Shown here: positions 35,901 to 45,476 of the stretch, one piece after another
Layout: every line of letters begins with the position of its first letter
Numbering within the stretch: position 1 is the stretch's first letter
DNA from: Lineus longissimus
Lineage: Eukaryota; Nemertea; Pilidiophora; Heteronemertea; Lineidae
Length of the DNA stretch: 64,000 nt
Direction: 5' to 3'
Assembly: GCF_910592395.1 (NCBI RefSeq)
Contig: NC_088326.1
Span: 2,361,001-2,425,000, forward strand
Translations under genes and position numbers: made by a program
The notes under the pieces: model-generated
What the model was told of the DNA's origin: nothing
Database searches by the model: none
What the model saw: the letters and a program-made list of their open reading frames with translations, nothing else

Positions 35901-37730
35901 GCCTCTTTGCAATTACCCAGTGTTCTAGGGGTACACTATTTGTAGTTACTGATGGTCCAGCAAAATAGAAATGTAGTTCACACAATGCCCTAGTGTAGTT
36001 ATTATGCCTCCCAGTTGAGATATACAGTAGAACCTCTCTATTGAGGATATCCTCGGGACGATTAGTGATGTCCTTATTAGAGAGGTGTCCTGATCAGAGA
36101 GGTCAAATTGAATGGAAACAACCAATTTGGGACCCAAATTAGTGTCCTTAATAGAGAAGTGTCCGCTTAGGCAGGTTCCACTGTACCTAAACAGCGATGT
36201 GGAAGTTACAATCTCCTCAACACTGTCTTACCGGATGGAACTATAAATCATTGTTATTGAGACAATCATTGTGAAAGCCATAGAAAGGGTGCGTGGGCGA
36301 CATGACGACAATATTGAGGAGATAATAAGGATGACATCCGCAATTAGTTTGGCTTTGTTTTGGAAGTAAAGAGTGTCTCATAAGTCAAAAGCTGGCTGGC
36401 CCTTTCATTAGTGGTGACACTATAATAAACAAAACTACGCTGTGAACTCATAATAGGACACTTTGAGTTCAGCATAGGGTACTTTGATGCCACCATTGGA
36501 CAATATTACCTCTTTGAAATGTACAGGGGTTCACTGACGTCAAGGCTGACTCACTATCACACCGTTATCACCCCCATCACCAAGGAAACGGTTCGAGATG
36601 AGAACTGACCCAGGTAACATAAGCACGATAAGTGTCTAATTACCTTCTTCTATGAAATCAAACAACCAATGTTTGCTTTTGTTCCCATGGTGACTCGCTT
36701 AGAAAATGGCACACTACTGCATACAGGTGGATCTCTTTATTATTTATGAGACAATCGTTGTGGGACAAAAAGGAAACACTCCAGTTTTTATTATTTGCAT
36801 CATGGGATAACACATCCTGAACCCTATGATCTATACTCCCTTTAAACATAGCCGGGGTTATAATAAGATGGTGGTCAAGATGGGGATAACAAGACGTCAG
36901 AACATACGAAATAGAATCTGAAAATGTACACAGACATTCTACCGGTAGCCCATTCTGTAAACCCCTTTGCGAGCCTTGTATGTTCGCCTGAGGGGGTACG
37001 ATCCCAAACTTTAGAGGTGAGAAAAGGTTCAATGCTATTATCTTATCATTGGAAAATGCCCCCTTCTGTAGAAATAAATGGAAGCAAAATCTGGAATGGT
37101 AGAGCAAAAGGTGGTGGGAAGGAAGGGCTGGGGGCAGGAAACAGAAATAATGAAATAAGGGAAGGTAAAAATAAAATATTGTTTCTCTTTCGAAACTGTT
37201 CATGAAATTGGGGCAGCAGGACTTTTCGAAATGTCTTTTGTTGCTCGCAGATAGAATGGACAAGAGACATGTTTTCATTTTTACTTGCCCTAATATAAAG
37301 TGAAGTAAGAAACTGTCTACTTACTGAGATTACAACCACTGTGTTGCGACGCTCTGGACAAGGCGCTCCTGACACTTAATCGAGATAATGTCCCAAAAGG
37401 TGAACTCGGCCTTGAGAGACAGGCCAAGTCCATGTTCAGAAGGTCCGAGCTCCCCGACCCCCGTTGTCCCAATCCAATTGAAGAATTCCGCGAAGAGGGT
37501 CGGGATCCATTTACTGGGGAACCTCCCCTAGGGGTGCCCCGTGGACTTGGAAAACTAAAGCAGGAGCTCTGTTGCGATTTATCAGGCTCAGTATCTGCCC
37601 TCTTGTCAGGCCCTGTGGTGATGATTGAAGGAATCGCTGGGGTCAGTGGCCTGTCCCTCAAAGCAGGGGAACTCCGCCCCGGGGGACTCCGGCGGAGAAT
37701 CTTGTCCGTGAATTCTGAGAGTTGTTGCAT
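20924..37730 (-). CDS. SLC35F4: SLC35F3/F4-type solute carrier (putative thiamine transporter family)
   Basis: Eight minus-strand exons with continuous phase, 515 aa: 37730-37325, 27527-27242, 25771-25546, 24597-24469, 23783-23717, 23411-23289, 21566-21477, 21144-20924. The ATG at 37730 has A at -3 and an in-frame stop three codons upstream. Residues 1-135 are a Ser/Pro/Arg-rich cytoplasmic tail with basic phosphosite-like words (RPSSRNS, RLSVRS). The rest is a multipass drug/metabolite transporter fold. The best matches to vertebrate SLC35F3/F4 are LLWNLTNYIYL, then ALFACNPSFVYLLSWIVL, then GFLLLLLPENWD (about 467-478). SLC35F3 has been linked to thiamine uptake; substrate here is inference, and F3 versus F4 cannot be settled. 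Intron 1 (9.8 kb) contains the SAM-carrying TIR element. Introns also contain a duplicated acceptor region and a decayed exon copy. Confidence 0.9.
23374..23633. repeat. 65-bp tandem repeat spanning an SLC35F splice acceptor
   Basis: Four head-to-tail units of 65 bp (starts 23374, 23439, 23504, 23569). Each contains the first 38 nt of SLC35F exon 6 plus its TTTTCCAG acceptor. Only the unit next to the exon continues into the full exon. Using one of the outer acceptors would run into a TGA (in TCTGACTGATATC) inside the repeat. Confidence 0.9.
24283..24361 (-). pseudogene. Decayed partial copy of SLC35F exon 4
   Basis: On the minus strand this encodes RWVILAVFSPAGS then STVY followed by TAG, mirroring WWVILAVFSPAGSAVYR of the real exon at 24597-24469. 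It has a 9-nt insertion and lacks the 5' half and a donor. It lies about 110 bp downstream of the functional exon in transcription order: a tandem duplication in decay. Confidence 0.75.
25805..26057. mobile_element. Fold-back MITE, TGTGACCCGCTCTACC family (copy 1)
   Basis: Long inverted repeat: TGTGACTCGCTCTACC, then CGCTTGTCGCATCTGAACTC and TCCCTATTGTAGACAT on the left, and the mirrored sequence on the right ending GTAGAGCGGGTCACA. An internal duplication of the TTGTTCATTTCCCTATTG part is present. AATT flanks both ends. It lies in intron 2 of SLC35F. Copies at 45059-45281 and, more diverged, 63413-63601. Confidence 0.8.
27170..27222. repeat. Dispersed repeat end, shared with 7729-7787
   Basis: Carries AGGCAGGAGC, GGCCAGATTAAG and GGTCTCTGCT in the same order as the copy in the CCDC73-like gene. 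It is preceded by GGGGAGACTAA. It lies just downstream of SLC35F exon 2. Confidence 0.4.
28000..29757. other. SLC35F intron 1, right part, no gene seen
   Basis: Contains a C homopolymer run near 28244-28262 and scattered short open frames on both strands that overlap each other and lack family signatures or splice context. Nothing else could be supported. Confidence 0.45.
29915..30071 (+). promoter_or_regulatory. CCAAT/YY1-like promoter inside the TIR element
   Basis: Two copies of ACCAATCAGAAT (29920 and 29975, approximately) are inverted-CCAAT-type NF-Y sites. GCCGCCATTTTT at about 30019 matches the YY1/initiator word. All lie within 155 bp of the SAM-gene ATG at 30072. There is no TATA box. 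Activity is inference. Confidence 0.5.
30072..32566 (+). CDS. Small SAM-domain protein, 3 exons
   Basis: Exons 30072-30132, 32231-32373 and 32498-32566 join in phase (GGTAAG and GGTAAGG donors; TTTTCAG and TTCACAG acceptors) into a 90-aa protein. Residues 1-60 fit a sterile alpha motif: MDVEETLASWGM-ELVKVF, then IDEEAFCML, then IKELIPKIGTRMKF. SAM domains mediate protein-protein or RNA contacts, often as polymers. The remaining 30 residues are unrecognised and end at a stop in exon 3. Proteins opening with this type of SAM domain are often longer, so this may be a truncated copy or an alternative transcript of a longer gene. It lies wholly inside the TIR element and opposite in strand to its host gene SLC35F. 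Confidence 0.62.
31652..31672. repeat. Short telomere-like TTAGGG tract
   Basis: Three TTAGGG units, directly flanked by the same 11-bp word AATTCTATAAT on both sides (31638-31648 and 31671-31681). TTAGGG is the animal telomere repeat. It is located within the TIR element. Confidence 0.75.
32900..33700. repeat. Irregular internal direct repeat in the TIR element
   Basis: The word ATTTCTGTTGTAAATACATG followed by TAGATGTTAATC starts at about 32905, 33274, 33363 and 33653, each followed by CTAAATCTGC or a variant. Units 1 and 3 continue with GAGGAAGATCCT and similar sequence, while unit 2 is cut short at about 89 bp. No coding potential. Confidence 0.75.
34336..37324. other. SLC35F intron 1, left part, repeats only
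   Basis: No gene seen. Contains the MITE-like copy at 36023-36185 and a purine-rich GGGAAGGA-type stretch near 37110-37160. Confidence 0.45.
36023..36185. mobile_element. MITE-like repeat, CAGTAGAACCTC family (copy 2)
   Basis: Starts TACAGTAGAACCTCTCTA and ends GGCAGGTTCCACTGTA, inverted repeats of each other; body contains CTTATTAGAGAGGTGTCCT and CTTAATAGAGAAGTGTCC. It is the most complete copy of the family in the window. Confidence 0.7.
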
Positions 37731-37765
37731 GTTTGATCAAAGTATGAGCTCTTTAAACACACCTC

Positions 37766-38155
37766 TGTCCTTCCACATCAATGATGAACTATGATAAGTC
37801 TTTATAGATAATAATCCATCCGGTTGTGAACTTCTCAGTCCCACTACCTGTGGTGTCGGAACTAAAAGTCTCACTCGTGTCCAGTGGTGATCAAATCTCC
37901 AATAGTTAGATCTGCCCTCCTCCTCGTAATCCTAGCAACTGTTGCTAGTCTAGAAATGCACTCCTTCACTTCTATACCAATGGTGAACTATGACAAGTCT
38001 CAATAATGAACACTGACTGCATCCAGTCCCACTACCAGTAGAGTTCGAACTGAAAGCTGAAAGTGGCCAGTTTTGAAGGTCTCACTGGTGTCCAGTGGTG
38101 ATCAGATTTCCAATAGTTAGCTGCCCTCCTCCTAGCAACAGTTGCTACATGTGGC
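37766..38155. repeat. Diverged tandem duplication upstream of SLC35F start
   Basis: Two units of about 190 bp. Shared words in order: GAACTATGA-AAGTCT, CAGTCCCACTACC, GTCCAGTGGTGATCA, CCAATAGTTAG, GCCCTCCTCCT, AGCAAC-GTTGCTA. Unit 1 is about 37766-37955, unit 2 about 37960-38155. It begins 36 bp upstream of the SLC35F ATG, so it covers likely 5' UTR or promoter. Confidence 0.7.
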
Positions 38156-39244
38156 ATCGCATCTAGCTAGCTGGTTCATACTGCTTGCATCGTTTCACTT
38201 CTCTTGAAATATTATGGAGCCATATAAGGCCATGGGAATAATCAATCCGGTTTACCGTCCACCTCCTGCATGGTTCGAGAGCGTACTTCAAATATTTTCA
38301 TTGTTTTTGAAAAAGCTATTTATTTCATTGTTGCCATTATTTGTTTTATTCAACAATCTTTCCAGTGGTTCACCTTTACCTAAACTGATTGAAAACACCA
38401 TAAAAGCTTGATAGGGTATAGGGTCTTCACCATAATAATGACATTTTTCAATGCCTCGTGTTGATGACAGAACCGATTTCAATTTACTGGAACTCTTGCC
38501 GAATCAGTCCTGGCTGTTCCACCGTGTTGCCAACATGGTGAGAGAGATGAGACAGTCACAGCCAGGCCACCACCACGTGGGGCCTAAGTTTGGGGTCGAA
38601 AACGTCAGGGAGCGAAACGACCGGATACCCATAACATAGAAAATCCGCTGCAGACCAGATTCCGCAGAATCCGCAGAATCCGCAGTAATACAAATGTACT
38701 CGATTAACAGCCAGTAGTAAGTCATGATGTAGTTGATTTGATTTGTTTGTTTTCAACAAGATACAGCTTTTGTTAATAATACCCAACCTGAGGAGATCAG
38801 TTTGTGTGCAGGGCCGGAGAAGCAAACATTAACCCATGATTCCTAAGGATGAATAACCATGAACAATGCACATGTTTGCATACTTTTCACTTGATTTTCT
38901 TGATTGCAGGTGAAATTATGACAACGAGAAATTTATGAAAATTTTCTTTTGGGGGGGGGGCAATGCAAAATATCGTGGTCAGGGATAAAATCAATGGTCT
39001 CTCAAATAGAAGACAGAAATGAGCGACAATATGTGATTTTTTCAGGAATCAAATTTCAGTCAAATCTCATTCAGTTTTCAGGCAGGAAAATAATATAATC
39101 ACGAGACACAGAAAGAACGACAAATTAACCTTAACTTGAGCGAAACCAAAACTGTGTCGTACACACCTGATTTATTTATTTATTTGGAACTCAAGTTAAT
39201 GTGATCATCTCAGGGATGAATTGATATTGGAGATAAGCCAGAGT

Positions 39245-39545
39245 ACACATTGAATAGTTCACATTAGTTGAACTCTAGCATGAATCCATTTTTCCTCGGA
39301 TGACTGAAATAATTTGCCATCAGGCATCACATTGAATGGTTTATCTCCTGTATGAATCCACATCCCTCAGATGACCACATTAAAACTTGAGTTCACATTG
39401 AATGGTTTATCACCAGTATGAATCCACATCCCTCACACCAATTCAATGGTTTATCACCAGTATGAATCCACACACCTCAGATGACCACATCAACTTGAGT
39501 TCCCATTCAATGAATGGTTTATCACCAATATGAATCCACATGTAT
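39245..39545 (-). pseudogene. Degenerate C2H2 zinc-finger array
   Basis: On the minus strand the linker WIHTGDKPF occurs three times (39360, 39428 and 39472 downward), plus one variant WIHIGDKPF (39540) and one decayed linker. Between two linkers the frame reads PDGKLFQSSEEKWIH, which aligns with a zinc finger (GK-F-SS---H). Cysteine codons are lost by single-base shifts (AATGTGATGCC still holds TGT GAT GCC in the neighbouring frame) and by stops. Unit spacing is 44-72 nt instead of 84. This is a fossil of a poly-zinc-finger gene. Confidence 0.65.
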
Positions 39546-41014
39546 GTACCAGCGTCCACCAGTACCACCCAGTCGCCGGCCGTGTTTGATTCGATTTGGG
39601 TCTCGTTAGGGAGTTTTTCCCGAATGTACGCGATGATGACGTGCCCATTAACAGGACGTAACATCTATTTTAAAATGCGTTTCCAAAGTGATTACATGAG
39701 GACAACCCATTTGTGTCGTATAGCCTATCACTGGAAACGCCCGATTCCCCTGATTCTGCAGAATGTTAAATCGGGCATTTCATTTCTTTAAATAAATCAT
39801 AAGCGTTGCATTTGCTCCCAGCTCTGTTCACCATCCCAAATGGCAATAATGCCTGCCAATAATTGGGCCGGACAATCACGGAAAACCCGAAATATCATAT
39901 ATTTCTTCCTAAATAATTCCTACGGTGACCATTCTCCGTGAAAGAAAGTTGCTTACGCTACATAAAAATCAAAAAATTATTGAGGGTCAACCATTGAACT
40001 TTTGAGATATGTTGAATTTTGCACAAATCAGCGAAAAATGCACCAACTGGCACTGGACGGGATTTCAACACGGGGCCGACGTACATCCCAAGTTCAGTGT
40101 ACACATGCGTCGGCAACAACAGTAAAATGCGAAGTTTCTTGGAAACATGTAAACAATCCGGTAGTTTCCATGTGCACGTGTGGTTTGTTTTGGTAAGTTT
40201 TAGCACCTAAATGCTGGTCTTGTTTTAGTGTCTTCTGCAAATGATGACGATGAAATATTTTAGAGGACCTATGCAAATTGTGAAGTCGATCAATAATCAA
40301 TGAAGAGGTTTTGGCTGAAGTTTCAGTAAACTGAAACTCACTTTCAGATTGACTCATTGTGACACTGACATTTCCATGGTGGACATGGTTCTATTTTAAA
40401 CTTTAAAGGGAGAGCATAGTCATTGGTTTATACTTTTGGCGTCCTTGCATCCGTCTGTATCGATGATTATATAATTTCATATATTTAGTCCTGCGTAGGT
40501 GTCCTGCGACTGTTAGTGTTATTCAAAAAAGTGACAATGTCTAAATAGGCCTAGGCCTATACATTATTAGGCCGTTAGGAGGTAACGTAAATAAAGCATA
40601 ATAAGCTTTGGTTTAAGTATGTAGGCCTAGGCCTAGGAATATAGCTATAGCCTATTATAATCACTGCATGCATGCATGGCTAGGCCAGTTAAATTATACT
40701 TGGATGCCAGATGAGTTATTGCTGATCTCTAAAGGATTAAGGAGTCACAACCGTCCGTGAACGAGAGACAGGCCCTCTACATCGGGTTGGGTCAGCCTAA
40801 AACATGTTGTGATATGTAGGCCTTCAGGGAAGGGCAATGTAATTAAGATATGAACAGAAGCCTTATTCATATCAGGCCTGGCAGTGTCAAAAAATCTTAA
40901 AAAACTCTGCCCAGGATAATCTGCCATCACCACTTTATTGACATCAATAATTCAGCTTTAAATCAACTAAATGGTGAAAATGATATCTGTTGAATTTCAC
41001 TTTCAGTGGTTAGC
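39546..41014. other. NXNL2 upstream region
   Basis: Region before the NXNL2 coding start. An acceptor TTTCAG ends at 41006, 8 nt before the ATG, so an untranslated first exon lies somewhere in here; I could not place it. GGCCTA palindromes are dense at 40548-40640. Confidence 0.4.
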
Positions 41015-41887
41015 ATGGCAACACTTTTCCAGGACAAAACCCTCCTCAACAGTGATTGGAAAGAGGTGAACGCAAATGATGCCCTCAAGGATAAAGTTGT
41101 TGCCATCCTCTTCGCTGCTTCCTGGTGTCGCCCAAGTGTCGATTTCATCAAAGTGCTGGCAGGTCTTTACGGAGAACTCAGGCAGAGGTTCGCTCCGTTA
41201 GAAATTGTCTTCGTCTCCTCCGACAAGACGAAACAAGACATGGAGGAGTTTTATCTTGGTTGCCATGGAAACTGGTTGGCGTTGGATCATGATGACCCCT
41301 TTGGAGAGTGAGTCAAGCAATGAATGTAGTCTGTCAAAGTTGGGGGTCACCGGGCCTTGTCTCTTTGCAGAATGAAATGAATCTGGATTATTCTCTAGTA
41401 GTGTCTCTTCCAAGGTTGTGACATGCACCCAGAGCTTCCCCTGGATTGTGACTATTACCTTTCACATGAAATTATTACAATTAACAGGTCAGACATGAGG
41501 GAGTGTGTGTGCTCATCACCAGAACTGCATCTCCATTTTTCCATCTCATCTACAGACAGAAGATGCAGTAACCGTAGTAGGCCTAGATGAGACACCCTGT
41601 ACAATCACCCAAAAAGGTATACATTTTCCTTTTTCAGTTTCCTGCGTCAACAATACAACATCACTGCCATCCCAAAATTAATCGTCATCAAAGCCTCCGG
41701 TGACGTCATCTCGCAGAAAGGGCGTAAGGACATCCAAGAGAAGGGCACCACGTGTTTCAGAGTCTGGGCAGCCGGAGCAAATGTGGCAGACTGGGAGAAA
41801 ATCGCACTGAGAGAGCGGTCCCGGAGTGCAATTTCTTCCAAGTCCCAAGATGAAAATAACGAAACAGAGACAGTGGCAACTGAATGA
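41015..41887 (+). CDS. NXNL2: Nucleoredoxin-like protein 2 (thioredoxin fold)
   Basis: Two coding exons, 41015-41307 and 41638-41887, split by a GT-AG phase-2 intron; 180 aa. The N-terminal half has VAILFAASWCRPSVDF, with the redox motif reduced to CRPS (Cys38, Ser41): one Cys is kept and the second replaced by Ser. EIVFVSSD and WLALDHDDPF follow. Exon 2 has the family block YNITAIPKL (cis-Pro), then GRKDIQEKG, then CFRVW. These match vertebrate NXNL2 (RdCVF2) closely, including the GRKxIxExG and CFxxW words. The vertebrate proteins are retinal/neuronal trophic or redox factors; cytosolic, no signal peptide here. An upstream untranslated exon is expected. It converges on the orphan exon at 42319. 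Confidence 0.93.
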
Positions 41888-42108
41888 CGATGGCGTGTAA
41901 CTTTGAAATTGTTGGTTCGTCCAATTAGGATAAGGACTGACTAAATTCTGTCACCTTTTAAAAGCTTATCGAGTTGTTATCAAGTTATAGTTGTATGTGA
42001 TTTTAGGACTGATTAAAGAGAGTTACGTTTTCCTGTACATTATTCTGTTCATTCTATATACATGTACATTCCTTTCCTGCTAAAATCATTGTCAAGCTTG
42101 GAGGGTTA

Positions 42109-42238
42109 GACAATGGGTGATATGAATAAAGACTAGCAAATGCTTTTATCTAAAACTCCATGTACATTTACACTAGGCCTTTCTGTACAAAATTGAAGTA
42201 AAAGCATTTGCTGGTCTTTATTCATATCACCCAATGTC
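42109..42238. terminator. Hairpin with AATAAA on both strands
   Basis: The 39-40 bp arms 42109-42147 and 42199-42238 are reverse complements with two mismatches. The left arm carries AATAAA on the plus strand (42125-42130), 240 bp after the NXNL2 stop. The right arm carries AATAAA on the minus strand (42217-42222), about 100 bp after the stop of the convergent orphan exon. The position suits polyadenylation of both genes. Confidence 0.6.
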
Positions 42239-42318
42239 TTGATAGATTGAGACAGTAGCAGTTACATGGCCTCGATATTTAGTCTGAGCATTGACATAGT
42301 GCATTGGTTGACTCTCCT

Positions 42319-42494
42319 CTAAGTCAACTCTCTCTGTCTGACTTTCTTGGAGTAGTCCGCATCCCGATGGAGGATGATAAAGATATTGACAACTGAGTCC
42401 ATTCCAGCATGGATGCCGACGCAGGGGACATCTGATACGACACAGTATCCCGCTGCCATCAGGGCGGAAAATTCAACGTGACTGGAAGTGATTC
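42319..42494 (-). CDS. Orphan C-terminal coding exon, unknown family
   Basis: On the minus strand, after an acceptor GTCCTGATCAG (42495), one frame reads ITSSHVEFSALMAAGYCVV, then SDVPCVGIHAGMDSVV, then NIFIILHRDADYS and ends in TAG at 42319-42321. Composition (hydrophobic strands alternating with charged residues) looks like real protein and the other two frames are stopped. I do not recognise the family and found no upstream exon in 42500-45300. It could be the last exon of a gene whose other exons lie far to the right, or an exon fossil. Confidence 0.45.
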
Positions 42495-43536
42495 CTGATC
42501 AGGACACAATGAATAAGACACAAATTTAACTTTTTGAATTTATTTCACTTTCTTCGAAGTAAAATGTACACTGTATTTGGTGTTTCTATATGTACATCAT
42601 GTGAATAGGCAGCTATTAAGCATATAAGGCACAATTTATATACAATTACACGTAACAATAGGACTGAGGCATCATATGTTGGAATGGATGGAGGGAGCAT
42701 CATTCAGAAATCCAGCCCAGCAGACCGAACAAATGCTTTCAAAAGTAATGCATTATAGAGGTTAGCCTAGTTCACCAAACGAATAACTGCTCTCAGAGAC
42801 TACTCTAAGAGACTGCTCTCAAGCAATGCATTATAGAGAGACCCATTACCTTTGTTGTTGCTTGGGTCAGTTCTGATTTGAACCCCAATATCCTTGTATA
42901 AAATGCCAAATGGGCTGAGTGGATAACCAGAAATCATTGCCACAGAAGGAATGCTGGTGTAAAAATCTCTACATCATATCTGTGGTATCGGAGTCAACCA
43001 GTCTCCTTGGACCAAATCTTTTGTACATGTATCACCTATGAATAGGCTAGGCCCCATAAATGGAAAGACCGGTTACTATATAAGAACTATGAGGACATAG
43101 TATATCATCATCAAGGACGGTATGGTTGAAATGCACGTGGAAAACTACAACTAAAGTTTCTTAGAAAATATAATATCAAAACTCGCACACAATTTATACA
43201 CTTTTAAGTATTGGCCAGTTGGTGAAGATTTGGACCATGACTTCTTCAGCCCAATGCACTTTTCCATTAAGTAAGTCTCCTAATCCCTGATATTGACAAT
43301 AGCGCTAATCGGTTAGATTCAACGACGTTGTTCACCACTGGCCAATTTACAATTCTATAATTACATGGAATAAACCGTTGAGAAAACTCAATATACAATA
43401 ATTTGTTTTTCTTCTCAGGACGGAGTTACTTTGACATTACTTCAACAAAAAGTTTACATAGTAAAGATGGCGGCTGAGGAATGGATTTTGTCTGGATGGT
43501 GTTTATCAATGGCCACAATATAGACTTTTGCTGAAG

Positions 43537-43868
43537 TACACTAGAACCTCCCTTCATGGACACCTCTGTTGGAAGGACAACCTCTGCATATGAATGAATG
43601 AATGAAATTATCTTTTGTATAGTGCCTTTCCCACTGAATACAATGTTCAAAAGCGCTCACACTCCAAAATGCTCGCGGAAGAGGAAAGTTTTCAAGTTTT
43701 TTTGGAAGGTGATGGAGTCAGTTTCTTTCCTCAGGTCATCGCCTAGTGAGTTCCACATTGCATAGGGGACACCGGTTTGGACATTTGACAATTTCTATCC
43801 AATTGTCTGCAATCAGGACACCCCCATCTAAAGACGGCATTTGTCATCTCCCAAAATGGTTCTACTGT
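43537..43868. mobile_element. MITE-like copy 3, split by a LINE insertion
   Basis: Left end TACACTAGAACCTCCCTTCA (43537) and right end AAAATGGTTCTACTGTCC (to 43870) match the CAGTAGAACCTC family. Between them, from about 43590 to 43780, lies unrelated LINE 3' sequence. The LINE must have inserted into an existing copy. Confidence 0.65.
43590..43780 (-). mobile_element. Non-LTR retrotransposon 3' fragment (minus strand)
   Basis: Shares GAATGAATGAATGAAATTA, then TAGTGCCTTTCCCACTG, CAATGTTCAAAAGCGCTCA and the TTCCACATT word with the longer fragment at 61240-61640. The CGCTATA-type 3' end and TTCATT tail are typical of L2/CR1-like LINEs. Confidence 0.7.
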
Positions 43869-45058
43869 CCCCCAGACAACAGCCTGCTTTGATCAATAAT
43901 GACACATGAGCATTTTCTTAACGAGTACAAATCATAGGATGAACACGAAGGATTGATGACCTTTGAACACTAGGAGATTCTATGTTGATTCTACAAACTA
44001 CCATTGACCCAGGGGGGGGGGCATTCTCAATTTTATGTGTACAACATCATAGTACCTTGTGTTTTTGATAGTGGGTGTATACGTAAGACAATCTCAATCC
44101 CCCTCCCCCCGAGGCCATTTACTACTGTGTGCATTCTGTAACACTACCCGAGAGAATTTATTTCAACAATCAGTGCTCTATTGCCAAACTCAACATTTTC
44201 ATGACCCAAATTTAGATTTTTCATGAACAATTGCTCAAATTGAACAACATGGATTGCTATCATATCATTCCTATGACCATTGTTTATTTCCTCAAGAACA
44301 ACTAAAAGTATATGAGGGAAACCGATAAATAGATTCAGCAGTTTCTATTTGTTTATTTGCATTTTCAGGTTTGAAAAGAAACAAGATTGTCAACATTTTG
44401 ATATCGTGCAATCACACAGCCTTTTGAGACGAAATGTTTTCTGTTTACCAGTTAATCCGACAAACAGAATTGCCATCAAAAGAGTAGAGGGATTTATTCA
44501 CAACACATAGTGTCCCCCCTCAACAAAAAAGCCAAACAGGGAGATTGACCGGACTTAAATTTTGATGTTTTCTATCATATTTACAAATGTACAATAGTTA
44601 AAATCACATAATGATAGCACAAACATCAACAAATATTTATTGGAACTCGTAAAGCAAATGGTTTTAATGAAGAAAAGTGATCTATTCTTGAACTTCTCAC
44701 TGTCCAGGGCGGAAAACTATCACAGCTCGTCGCATGAATACTTCAAATATGACCAAATACTTGCTGCAACTTCCGTACAGTTTTGAAGTTTTCCGTCGCC
44801 AGAAAATCACGTTTTTTATCACTTGTTTTTGACAAACTCAATGGCACAAAACAATGAGGAAGTCAAGTGGACTTTCGATAAATCTCTGCATGAACTAACA
44901 ATATCCAAGTCGTACTGTGTGTGGTGAATTTCACTGACTAATTATAAGTCAATATAGACTTATTAACCGTTGAGGACGTTTTTTTATGGCCACCTGATAC
45001 ATCGACTACCGGTATCACCTGAACTACCTACACAAACCCTTCGGACTGAAATCATATT

Positions 45059-45281
45059 TGTGACCCGCTCTACCAAAACTAGGCGCTTGTCGCATGTGAA
45101 TTTGACAGGTTGATACGGACTTGTTGTTCATTTCCCTATTGTAGACCTTTTGTGAAATGTGACCAAATCAGTTTGTAATAGATTTCACAAAAGGTCTACA
45201 ATAGGGAAATGAACGACAAGTCCGTATCAACCTGTCGAGTTCAGATGCGACAAGCGCCTAGTTTTGTTAGAGTGAGTCACA
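45059..45281. mobile_element. Fold-back MITE, TGTGACCCGCTCTACC family (copy 2)
   Basis: Begins TGTGACCCGCTCTACC and ends GTTAGAGTGAGTCACA. Arms of about 95 bp share GGTTGATACGGACTTGTTG and TTCCCTATTGTAGACC with copy 1, and meet around a short loop (TTTGTGAAATGTGACC...). Confidence 0.85.
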
Positions 45282-45318
45282 TTTTACAGTTCTGATGTCA
45301 AAATTCTCCTACGCATCC

Positions 45319-45324
45319 TTTATT
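45319..45324 (-). terminator. Polyadenylation signal AATAAA for ZC2HC1
   Basis: Minus-strand AATAAA about 150 bp past the ZC2HC1 stop at 45477. It is the nearest consensus hexamer. Confidence 0.5.
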
Positions 45325-45372
45325 TAGGTTTGTCCGTGGGTACCAATGCCACCTATTGGCACGATAATAAAT

Positions 45373-45450
45373 TACAGTTGAACCTCCCTTAGCCGACACC
45401 ACTCTAATAATGACAACCTCTCTATTAAGGACACTAGTTTTTTACTGTAC
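45373..45450. mobile_element. MITE-like repeat, CAGTAGAACCTC family (copy 4, short)
   Basis: TACAGTTGAACCTCCCTTAG at the left, CTCTCTATTAAGGACACTAG near the right and TTTTACTGTAC at the end: a shortened copy. Confidence 0.55.
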
Positions 45451-45476
45451 ATGGTATTTAGATAAACGCATCACAA

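Larger units (their letters stand above)
42500..45300. other. Intergenic DNA, no complete gene
   Basis: Contains the split MITE/LINE at 43537-43868, a fold-back MITE at 45059-45281, and G/C homopolymers near 44013 and 44101. Nothing else is supported. Confidence 0.45.
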
